Origin: Szabonella sp046295215
GTDB lineage: Bacteria; Pseudomonadota; Alphaproteobacteria; Rhodobacterales; Rhodobacteraceae
Assembly (NCBI GenBank): GCA_046295215.1
Contig: JBKBNP010000015.1
Location: 14,027-78,026, forward strand
DNA length: 64,000 nucleotides
Direction of reading: 5' to 3'
Shown one piece after another: positions 26,352-33,323 of the stretch (position 1 is the stretch's first letter; every line of letters begins with the position of its first letter). Position numbers and translations under genes: made by a program. Under the pieces are notes generated by a model, which was not told the DNA's origin, searched no databases, and was given only the letters and a program-made list of their open reading frames with translations.

Positions 26352-27640
26352 TTCATCAGGTTGGGCAATGTCATCGACAGGGCGGGGACATAGGTCACCA
26401 GCATCAGCACCACGAACATCGCGATATAGAAGGGGATCAGCGCCGGTGTCGCACGTTCCAGCGTGATCCGCCCGATGCTGGCCCCCACCAGCAAGGATGT
26501 CCCCACAGGCGGCGTGCAAAGCCCGATCCCGAGGTTCAGGATCAGGATGATCCCGAAATGGATGGGATCGATTCCGATGCTCGTGGCGATCGGCAAAAGG
26601 ATCGGCGTCAACAGAAGGATCAGCACGCCCATGTCCATCACCATGCCCAGCACCAGCAACAACAGGTTGAGCGCCAGCAGGATGATGATGGGATTGTCCG
26701 ACAGCCCGAGGATGGATTCCGCCAGCAAAGACGGCACCCGCAGATAGGACAAGAGGAACCCGAAGGCGGAGGAGGTCATGATGATTGCCGTCACCATCGC
26801 CAGCGTGGTCAGCGTCGAGGCGAGGATGCGCCCCATCGCGCGGCGGTCCAGCGTGCGGTAGTAAAGCCCTGTCACCAGCAGCGCATAGACCACCGCGACG
26901 GCGGCACTTTCGGTTGCGGTGAAGATGCCCGCGACGATGCCGCCGATGATGATGACCACGGTAAAGAGGCCGATCAGCGCATCCACCACGATGCCGAACC
27001 CCTCGCGGAACCCGTAGACCCCGCCCTGCGGATGGTTGTGCCTGCGCGCCATCACCCAGCAGATCACCATCAGCGACCCGCCCAGCAGAAGCCCCGGCAC
27101 ATAGCCCGCCAGAAACAGCGTGGAGATCGGCAGCCCCCCTGCGGCCAGCGCGTAGAAGATCATGTTCTGGCTCGGCGGGATCAGCACGCCCTGCACGGAG
27201 GATGTGACCGTGACGGCGACCGAGAATTGCGGCGTATAGCCCTTGCGCACCATCGCCGGGATCAGGAACGACCCGACCGAGGCCACATCCGCGATGGATG
27301 ATCCCGAAATGCCGCCGAACATGGTGGAGGCCACGACATTGCCCTGCGCCAGCCCGCCGCGCATCCGGCCCACCAGCACATCCGCCAGCCGCACCAGCCG
27401 GTCGGAAATACCGCCCTCGGTCATGATGTTGCCGACAAGGATGAAGAAGGGCACGGCAAGAAAGGTGAAACTGTTCAGCCCGTTTATCATCCGCTGTGCG
27501 ACCAGCAGCAGCGGCAGCCCCAGATACATCGCGGTAATCAGCGCCGCGAGCCCCAGCGCAAAGGCCAGCGGCACCCGCAGAAGCATGAAGCCGAAAAATC
27601 CCCCGACCAGCATGGCGATGCCGCCGTAATCAACCGGCAT
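26348..27640 (-). CDS. TRAP transporter large permease (DctM/SiaM type)
   Basis: 430 aa, about 12 membrane helices, the channel-forming subunit that moves substrate with Na+ or H+. Family stretches include LAVPFFILVGNIMTEGG, FGGISGSSIADVASVGSF, SVQGVLIPPSQNMIFYA and LCTPPVGTSLLVGASIG. The ATG at 27640 is preceded by AAGGGGC and lies 11 nt inside the end of the DctQ gene, so the two permease genes are coupled. Confidence 0.92.
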   Translation of the reverse strand: MPVDYGGIAMLVGGFFGFMLLRVPLAFALGLAALITAMYLGLPLLLVAQRMINGLNSFTFLAVPFFILVGNIMTEGGISDRLVRLADVLVGRMRGGLAQGNVVASTMFGGISGSSIADVASVGSFLIPAMVRKGYTPQFSVAVTVTSSVQGVLIPPSQNMIFYALAAGGLPISTLFLAGYVPGLLLGGSLMVICWVMARRHNHPQGGVYGFREGFGIVVDALIGLFTVVIIIGGIVAGIFTATESAAVAVVYALLVTGLYYRTLDRRAMGRILASTLTTLAMVTAIIMTSSAFGFLLSYLRVPSLLAESILGLSDNPIIILLALNLLLLVLGMVMDMGVLILLLTPILLPIATSIGIDPIHFGIILILNLGIGLCTPPVGTSLLVGASIGRITLERATPALIPFYIAMFVVLMLVTYVPALSMTLPNLMK

Positions 27641-28178
27641 TGCCTGCCCCTTCGTTTTTCGGATTGGCCACGCTGTCGGCCAGCGTTTCCTGTGCCCCTG
27701 TCGGCACCTGCCGCAAAGCCAGGTTGGCCAGCGCATTCATCACGCCCAGCCCGCCCCCCACCAGTGCGGGAATGTAGAGCCAGCTTTTCGGCAGGCCCGA
27801 GGCAGGCATCAACTGCCGCCCCGCAAGGGCCACAAGATCCTGCCCATACCACAGCACGACGCCCATGAAGACGAGCATCCCCACCTGCGCGCCGTAATCC
27901 AGCAGCCGCGCGACCGGCATTGGCATCCGGTCGCGCAGGAAGGTGATCGCCAGATGTTCATTGCGCCGGATGCCGACCGCAACCGCGATCAGCCCGAACC
28001 AGATCAGCAGCAGAAGCGCGATTTCCTCGGACCAGCTTGTCGGCCGGTTCAGCGCATAGCGCAGGAAGACCTGCATTGCCGTCACGCCGGTTATGGCGAT
28101 CAGCAGCAGATAGCACACCGCCGCCGCCGCGGAATTCACGGCATCGACGATTCCAGAGGCCCGGTCACGCAGGGTCAT
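27630..28178 (-). CDS. TRAP transporter small permease (DctQ type)
   Basis: 182 aa, four membrane helices with the family signature LRYALNRPTSWSEEIALLLL near residue 40 and IRRNEHLAI after the second helix. It pairs with the large permease to form the membrane complex. The gene starts 22 nt after the stop of the solute-binding protein gene and overlaps the next gene by 11 nt. The C-terminal 25 residues are an unusual hydrophilic tail. Confidence 0.9.
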   Translation of the reverse strand: MTLRDRASGIVDAVNSAAAAVCYLLLIAITGVTAMQVFLRYALNRPTSWSEEIALLLLIWFGLIAVAVGIRRNEHLAITFLRDRMPMPVARLLDYGAQVGMLVFMGVVLWYGQDLVALAGRQLMPASGLPKSWLYIPALVGGGLGVMNALANLALRQVPTGAQETLADSVANPKNEGAGNAG

Positions 28179-28200
28179 GCCTTCTGCCGCTGCCTGCTGT

Positions 28201-29172
28201 TCACTCGACCTTGCCGATGGCTTCGATCACCGGCACGAGGTCCGGAAACTCGGCATAGATCGGGGCCACAGCCGCGCGGAAGGGGGCGTTGTCGATCTCG
28301 ATGATCTCCGACCCTGCCGCCACGACGGCCGCGCGCGCGGTGTCCATCGCCGCCGTCATGATCTCGCGCTCATAGATCGCGGCTTCGGCTGCGGCGCGGG
28401 TCACGGCCTCTTTCTGCGCGTCGCTCAGCCCGTTGAACCGCGCCGCGTTCATCACCAGCACGGCGGGCGGGCTCAGGTGGCCGTCCAGCGTGTAATTGGG
28501 GGCCACTTCATAATGCGATGAGGTCTGATAGCTGACGAAATCGTTTTCCGCCCCGTCGATCACGCCGGTTTGCAGCGCCGAATAGACCTCGCCGTAGTTC
28601 ATCGGCGTTGGCACGGCCCCCAGCAATTCCACCATGCGCAGCGCGATGGGGGCGGGTTGCACGCGGATCTTCATGCCCTTCAGGTCGTCGATGCTGCGCA
28701 CCGGCTTGCCCGCCACGGTGTAGAAATGCCGTGCGCCCGCTTCGAGGAAGGGAAAGCCCTTCAGCCCGACCTCGCCCAGATCGTCGAGGACCTTTTGTCC
28801 AATCTCGCCATCCAGAACGGTGAACTTGTGGTCATAGTCGCGGAAGATATAGGGCAGGGTGAACACCCCCATCGAGGGGCTGACATTGGCCAGCACCACC
28901 GAATTCACGCGCGCGAAATCCACGATCCCGGCCTGCGCCTGTTCGATGGTTTCCGGTTCCTGCCCCAGTTGCGCTGAATGGAACACCTGCACGTTCAGCT
29001 CGTTGTTCGAATATTCCGCCACCAGATCGGCAAATTTCATCATCGCGATGGTGACGGGGTTCGTGTCGGGCTGGTTTTCCGCCAGCCGCAGCACGGTCTG
29101 CGCCGAGGCAAGGCCGGGGGACAGGACGGCAGACATGGCAATCACGGCAAGGGTCGATCTCAGATGCTTCAC
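28201..29172 (-). CDS. TRAP solute-binding protein (DctP family)
   Basis: 323 aa with a signal peptide cleaved after ASA (MKHLRSTLAVIAMSAVL start), so periplasmic. The family core LKGMKIRVQPAPIALRMVEL holds the Arg that in characterised DctP proteins contacts a substrate carboxylate, followed by GEVYSALQTGVIDGAEND. It starts with GTG at 29172 behind a perfect AGGAGG. It is the first gene of the dctPQM-ROK operon and divergent from nagB. The Arg predicts an acidic ligand, which must be reconciled with the amino-sugar enzymes next door. Confidence 0.92.
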   Translation of the reverse strand: MKHLRSTLAVIAMSAVLSPGLASAQTVLRLAENQPDTNPVTIAMMKFADLVAEYSNNELNVQVFHSAQLGQEPETIEQAQAGIVDFARVNSVVLANVSPSMGVFTLPYIFRDYDHKFTVLDGEIGQKVLDDLGEVGLKGFPFLEAGARHFYTVAGKPVRSIDDLKGMKIRVQPAPIALRMVELLGAVPTPMNYGEVYSALQTGVIDGAENDFVSYQTSSHYEVAPNYTLDGHLSPPAVLVMNAARFNGLSDAQKEAVTRAAAEAAIYEREIMTAAMDTARAAVVAAGSEIIEIDNAPFRAAVAPIYAEFPDLVPVIEAIGKVE

Positions 29173-29224
29173 GGCAGAACCTCCTCGGTTGGTTTTGCCC
29201 GAGTAAACGCGGGGATTCGCCTGC

Positions 29225-29280
29225 CGTCAATAATTATTATCATCTGTTGACATTAAATATGCTCCATGGAAATAACTTGG
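29225..29280. promoter_or_regulatory. AT-rich divergent promoter/operator of the dct and nag operons
   Basis: An AT-rich island in GC-rich surroundings. It holds the perfect 10-bp palindrome AATAATTATT (29229-29238) and a plus-strand TTGACA (29247-29252). AT-rich palindromes are typical of ROK repressor operators, and this is the only obvious place from which both operons can be controlled. No convincing -10 box was found for either direction. Confidence 0.5.
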
Positions 29281-29341
29281 CAGGAACGCATCATCGGCGC
29301 GGCCCGCCGGTCGATGCCACGCTTTGCAGAAAGGCCCGCCC

Positions 29342-30094
29342 ATGCAGATCCAGACCCATCCCGACAAGGCCAGCCTCGGTCGCGCCGCCGCCGCCGAAGG
29401 CGTCGCTGCCCTTCGTGTGGCGCTTGCCGACCAAGGCCGCGCCACGGTCATCCTCGCCACTGGCGCCAGCCAGTTCGACATGCTCGAGAATCTGGTGGCC
29501 GCCGATCTTGACTGGTCGCGCGTCACGCTGTTCCACCTCGATGAATATGTCAGCCTGCCCGAAACCCACCCCGCGAGTTTTCGCAAATACCTGCGCGAAC
29601 GGGTGCTGGCCCGCCTGCCCACCGCGCCTGCCGCCTTCCATGCCATCAACGGCGACGCCGCCAATACCGGCGCGGAAATCGACCGGCTCAACGCGCTGAT
29701 TGCCGCCGAAACCGTGGATGTCTGCTTTGCCGGGATCGGGGAGAACTGCCATCTTGCCTTCAACGACCCGCCCGCCGATTTCGACACCACCCGGCCCTTC
29801 CTGCGCGTGCAGCTTGACGCGGCCTGCCGCCGTCAGCAGATGGGCGAGGGCTGGTTTCCCACCCTTGACGACGTGCCGACCGAGGCGATTTCCATGAGCA
29901 TCCGCGAGATCCTGCGTGCGCGCCGCCTGATCCTGTCGGTCCCCGACGCCCGCAAAGCCGAGGCCGTGCGCGCCACGGTCGAAGGCCCGGTCTCGCCCGA
30001 AGCGCCCGCCTCCATCGTGCGCAGCCATCCGGCGTGCAGCCTGCATCTGGACCCCGCCTCCGCCGCCCTCCTGACAAGAGGCGGGGCTGCCTGA
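29342..30094 (+). CDS. nagB: Glucosamine-6-phosphate deaminase-like protein
   Basis: 250 aa. It shows the ring-opening isomerase fold: ATGASQFDMLENL, FHLDEYVSLPETHPASF (Asp equivalent to E. coli Asp72) and FAGIGENCHLAFNDPPADF. In that last motif E. coli has NDGH-IAFNE, so Asp141 is Asn here, the Gly is Cys and Glu148 is Asp; the His is kept. This is a distinct NagB-like branch found with similar NagA-like proteins in alphaproteobacteria. The reaction is probably deamination/isomerisation of an amino-sugar phosphate, but the exact sugar is uncertain. ATG 29342 follows AAAGG; its stop overlaps the nagA start (TGATG). Confidence 0.82.
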   Translation: MQIQTHPDKASLGRAAAAEGVAALRVALADQGRATVILATGASQFDMLENLVAADLDWSRVTLFHLDEYVSLPETHPASFRKYLRERVLARLPTAPAAFHAINGDAANTGAEIDRLNALIAAETVDVCFAGIGENCHLAFNDPPADFDTTRPFLRVQLDAACRRQQMGEGWFPTLDDVPTEAISMSIREILRARRLILSVPDARKAEAVRATVEGPVSPEAPASIVRSHPACSLHLDPASAALLTRGGAA

Positions 30095-31116
30095 TGCCTG
30101 CGCAGCGCGTCAGCGGCGGGCTTTTCGACCTTCAGGTCAACGGCTTTGCCGGGGTGGATTTCAACGATGCCAGCCTGACCGCCGAGGCGCTCGACCATGC
30201 GTTGACCGCGATCCTGCGCACCGGCGTCACCCATTGCCTGCCCACGCTGATTACCGCCACGCCCGAGGCGCTGGCGGCCCGGCTCGCCGCCCTCGATACC
30301 GCCGTGCGGGGCAGCCGCCTCGGCCCGGTCATGGTGCCCGGCTACCATATCGAAGGCCCCTTTCTGAACGAAACCCCCGGATATGCCGGCTGCCACCCGC
30401 CCGAGGCGATGGCCGACCCCGACCCCGGGCTTTACGACCACCTGTCGGTGGGGCTCTCCCGTCCCGTCCTGCTGGTCACGCTCGCGCCGGAACGGGCGGG
30501 GGCGCTGGATCTCGCACGCAGGCTTGCAGGGCAGGGGGTGACGCTCGCGCTTGGCCATACCGCTGCGCGGTTCGCCAATGTGCGCGCCGCCGTGGCTGCG
30601 GGGGCCTCGCTCTCCACCCATCTCGGCAACGGCCTGCCGCAGACCCTGCCGAAGCTCGACAACACCTTGATTGCCCAGCTTGCCGAGCCGGGGCTTGCCG
30701 CCTGTCTCATCGCGGATGGCCACCATATCCCTCCCGAGGCGCTGGCCGCCCTGATCCGGCTCAAGGGCGCGGACCGGGTGATCCTCGTCACCGATGCGGT
30801 GCTGGCCGCTGATGCGCCGCCGGGGATCTATCAATTTGCGGGCATGCAGATCGAGCGCACAGCCGAAGGCGCCATGGTGCAACCGGGTCGCAGCAATCTT
30901 GCCGGATCGGCGCTCTGTCTCGATCAGGCGGTGCGCAATGTGGTCGCATGGGGCATCGCCAGCCCCGATCAGGCCCTCGGCTGGGCCGGACAGGCCCCCC
31001 GCTCCGCCCTTGCACGCAGCCTCGCCGCACATGGCATCACGCTGGATCCGGGGGGGGTGGAATGGTCCGACGCGCTGGAGCCGCTGGCGGTGACGCCGGG
31101 CCGGGTCATGGCCTGA
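30094..31116 (+). CDS. nagA: N-acetylglucosamine-6-phosphate deacetylase-like amidohydrolase
   Basis: 340 aa. Metal and substrate motifs of NagA are present: GYHIEGPFLNETPGYAGCHP, ALGHTAARF, LSTHLGNGLPQ, LIADGHHIPPEAL and VILVTDAVLAAD. It starts directly at GGLFDLQVNGFAGVDFND, about 50 residues later than E. coli NagA, so the N-terminal beta-sandwich strand set is missing. Because the start codon overlaps the nagB stop, this is the real gene boundary rather than a truncation. It should remove an acetyl group from an N-acetyl amino-sugar phosphate before NagB acts. Confidence 0.85.
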   Translation: MPAQRVSGGLFDLQVNGFAGVDFNDASLTAEALDHALTAILRTGVTHCLPTLITATPEALAARLAALDTAVRGSRLGPVMVPGYHIEGPFLNETPGYAGCHPPEAMADPDPGLYDHLSVGLSRPVLLVTLAPERAGALDLARRLAGQGVTLALGHTAARFANVRAAVAAGASLSTHLGNGLPQTLPKLDNTLIAQLAEPGLAACLIADGHHIPPEALAALIRLKGADRVILVTDAVLAADAPPGIYQFAGMQIERTAEGAMVQPGRSNLAGSALCLDQAVRNVVAWGIASPDQALGWAGQAPRSALARSLAAHGITLDPGGVEWSDALEPLAVTPGRVMA

Positions 31117-31134
31117 CCACGCCTTCGGTCAGGC
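31111..31134 (+). terminator. Hairpin at the end of nagBA
   Basis: Perfect 8-bp stem GCCTGACC (31111-31118) and GGTCAGGC (31127-31134), overlapping the nagA stop codon. There is no T-run after it, so efficiency is unclear. Confidence 0.45.
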
Positions 31135-31191
31135 TGCACGGGTCTGTCGCAGGGCAACCGGGCACCGGTCACAACAAAACCCCGCACCACG

Positions 31192-31222
31192 AAAAAGGCG
31201 CGCCGCCCTTCGGCCGCGCGCC
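31192..31222 (-). terminator. Intrinsic terminator of the NYN-domain gene
   Basis: On the minus strand, a 7-bp stem GGCGCGC/GCGCGCC with three inner pairs is followed directly by TTTTT. It lies 25 nt after the stop of the NYN gene, a textbook arrangement. Confidence 0.85.
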
Positions 31223-31246
31223 CCGTTTCTTCGGTCCGGCATCAGG

Positions 31247-31825
31247 TCACTTCGCGTCCATCGTCTCCGACGCATCGGACCGTTCGTATCGCGGCTCCCT
31301 TGGCGGTCGTCCGACCACCTCGCGCAATTCGTCCAGTTCGATGAAATTGTCGGCCTGACGGCGCAACTCATCCGCGATCATCGGCGGCTGGCTGCGGATT
31401 GTGGAGACCACCGACACCCGCACCCCCTGCCGTTGCAGGCTTTCGACCAGGGGCCGGAAGTCGCCATCGCCGGAAAACAGCACCGCATGGTCCATCCGGG
31501 GCGCAAGCTCCATGGCATCGACCGTCAGTTCGATGTCCATGTTGCCCTTGACCTTCCGGCGGCCCTGGCTGTCGGTGTATTCCTTGGCAGGCTTGGTCAC
31601 CATGGAATAGCCGTTGTAATGCAGCCAGTCGACCAATGGCCGGATCGGCGAGTAGTCGTCATTTTCCAGAAGTGCCGTGTAGTAGAACGCGCGCAGCAGC
31701 TTGCCGCGACGCATGAACTCGTGCCTCAGGAGCTTGTAGTCGATGTCGAACCCAAGCGCCTTGGCGGCGGCATAGAGGTTCGATCCATCAATGAAAAGCG
31801 CCAGTCGTTCGTCCTTGTAAAACAT
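31247..31825 (-). CDS. NYN-domain protein (LabA/DUF88 family)
   Basis: 192 aa, a PIN-like nuclease fold of the NYN type. Conserved acidic residues lie in LALFIDGSNLYAAAKA (first Asp), KGNMDIELTVDAM and VLFSGDGDFRPLVESL, as expected for a metal-dependent ribonuclease, although many LabA-type proteins have no shown activity. I start it at ATG 31825 (MFYKDER), behind AGGGGA. An exact EcfG promoter lies 80 nt upstream, so it is a likely general-stress gene, possibly acting on RNA. It is divergent from folK. Confidence 0.88.
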   Translation of the reverse strand: MFYKDERLALFIDGSNLYAAAKALGFDIDYKLLRHEFMRRGKLLRAFYYTALLENDDYSPIRPLVDWLHYNGYSMVTKPAKEYTDSQGRRKVKGNMDIELTVDAMELAPRMDHAVLFSGDGDFRPLVESLQRQGVRVSVVSTIRSQPPMIADELRRQADNFIELDELREVVGRPPREPRYERSDASETMDAK

Positions 31826-31904
31826 TTCTTGTCCCCTCAAAATTTCTTCGCAAACGGATTGAGGACGTGATTGCCTTGGCCGTGTACCAATCCGTCAACG
31901 AATA

Positions 31905-31929
31905 AACGAAGTATCGGACCATTTGTTCC
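31905..31929 (-). promoter_or_regulatory. EcfG-type promoter (NYN-domain gene)
   Basis: Minus strand GGAAC (31929-31925), 16 nt, CGTT (31908-31905): exact consensus. The NYN gene starts 80 nt further on. Confidence 0.75.
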
Positions 31930-31964
31930 CGATTCAAGAAGACCTATACGAAAGTGTAAGAAAG

Positions 31965-32579
31965 ATGACACATGTTGCAGCGCCGATCCTTGTTGCACTT
32001 GGCGCAAACCTGCCGAATGGCGCGGCCACCCCTGCGCGGCAACCCGCCGATACGCTGCGCGCCGCACTTTCCGATCTCGCCGCCGCCGGTCTCGCCCCCC
32101 TCCGCGTCAGCGGGTTCCATGCAACCCCCTGCTTTCCGCCCGGTGCAGGCCCCGACTATGTGAATGCCGTGGCGGAACTGCCGGCCGGGTCCGGGCTTGC
32201 CCCCACGCAGATCCTCGCACTGCTGCACCGGATCGAGGCCCGCCATGGCCGGAGCCGCAGCGCGCCGGCCTCCGGTGCGCCGGTCCCCCGCTGGTCGGGG
32301 CGCACGCTTGATCTCGACCTTCTGGCCTGTGGACAGATGCTGCTGCCCGATGCCGCAACCGAGGCCCGCTGGCGCAGCCTCGCGCCCGCCGACCAGATGC
32401 AGGCGGCCCCTGACCGCCTGATCCTGCCGCATCCCCGTCTGGCCGACCGGGCCTTCGTTCTCGTGCCGCTGTGCGAGATCGCGCCCGACTGGTGTCACCC
32501 GGCCACCGGCCGCACCGTCGCCCAGATGCTTGCAGCCCTGCCGCCCGCCGATCGGGCCGGGGTCCGCCCGCTCCCCTGA
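31965..32579 (+). CDS. folK: Hydroxymethyldihydropteridine pyrophosphokinase
   Basis: 204 aa, longer than the usual 160 because of extra loops. It transfers pyrophosphate from ATP to 6-hydroxymethyl-dihydropterin in folate synthesis. Family features are LVALGANLP at the N-terminus, SGRTLDLDLLACG (the Asp-x-Asp metal site) and LPHPRLADRAFVLVPL. The start MTHVAAP at 31965 has only a weak AAGAAAG before it. No folP or folB is adjacent; the gene stands ahead of rpoZ with a 363-nt gap. Confidence 0.88.
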   Translation: MTHVAAPILVALGANLPNGAATPARQPADTLRAALSDLAAAGLAPLRVSGFHATPCFPPGAGPDYVNAVAELPAGSGLAPTQILALLHRIEARHGRSRSAPASGAPVPRWSGRTLDLDLLACGQMLLPDAATEARWRSLAPADQMQAAPDRLILPHPRLADRAFVLVPLCEIAPDWCHPATGRTVAQMLAALPPADRAGVRPLP

Positions 32580-32942
32580 CCTCCTTCGTCGCCCCGACAA
32601 TTTCGCACCTGACGCGCCCCCCTCCGGCGCCCCCCGTGCCGTGCCTGCCGTCCCCGCCCTTTTCAGCTTGGCAGAAATACCTCGGGGGGAAGCCCCTTTG
32701 CCTGCGGCAAAGGGGCAGGGGGGCTGGCCCCGCCGACGCCCGGTCGGGGTCTGCGCCGGAAATGGGGCGCCCCGTCCGGGGCTGGCCGCAGGAACTGATT
32801 CCCCCGCCGCCGCCTCCGGACGTATCATTTGCCGGAAATCGCGGCGATTTGACCGCAAATGCCCCCCTGTCGCGACTTGTCAAGCCCCGCGCTTGCCCGT
32901 AAACAGACGCTTCCTCGCTCCCCAAGGCAGAAAGGTTTCCCA
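32580..32942. other. Intergenic region carrying a repeat element
   Basis: 363 bases between folK and rpoZ. It contains the motif-plus-hairpin element at 32661-32716 and must hold the rpoZ promoter. No gene is supported. Confidence 0.6.
32661..32716 (+). repeat. Interspersed motif-hairpin element, copy 1
   Basis: TTTCAGCTTGG then AAATACCTCGGGGGG (32661-32689), followed by a perfect 11-bp hairpin, GCCCCTTTGCC (32692-32702) and GGCAAAGGGGC (32706-32716) with loop TGC. It lies 82 nt after the folK stop, in the same orientation. It shares its core with copies at 40391 (reversed) and 54081. Confidence 0.75.
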
Positions 32943-33296
32943 ATGGCCCGCGTTACGGTCGAAGATTGCGTCGACAAGGTTCCGAACCGGTTCGAACTCG
33001 TCATGCTGGCGGCGCATCGCGCCCGGGAAATCCAGGCGGGCTCCCCGGTCACGGTCGACCGAGACAATGACAAGAACCCGGTGGTGTCCCTGCGCGAGAT
33101 TGCCGAGGAAACCCAGTCCGCCGACGCGCTGCGCGAACGCATGATCGAAAGCCACCAGACCCAGATCGAGGTGGACGAACCCGAGGAAGACCAGATGGCG
33201 CTTCTGATGGGGGGCGAGATGGACCGCCCCGCCCGCGACGACATGTCCGAGGAAAAACTCCTGCGCGCGCTGATGGAAGCGCAAGGCGCGAACTGA
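32943..33296 (+). CDS. rpoZ: RNA polymerase omega subunit
   Basis: 117 aa. It begins MARVTVEDCVDKVPNRFEL, followed by VMLAAHRAREIQAGSP and PVVSLREIAEE, the conserved omega core that clamps the beta-prime C-terminus. The acidic C-terminal tail is typical of alphaproteobacteria. AAAGG precedes the ATG. It is followed after 27 nt by the ppGpp synthetase/hydrolase gene, the usual rpoZ-rsh pairing, which matters because ppGpp binds RNA polymerase at omega. Confidence 0.95.
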   Translation: MARVTVEDCVDKVPNRFELVMLAAHRAREIQAGSPVTVDRDNDKNPVVSLREIAEETQSADALRERMIESHQTQIEVDEPEEDQMALLMGGEMDRPARDDMSEEKLLRALMEAQGAN

Positions 33297-33323
33297 GTCT
33301 GATCGGGGCGGAAGCGGACGGGA

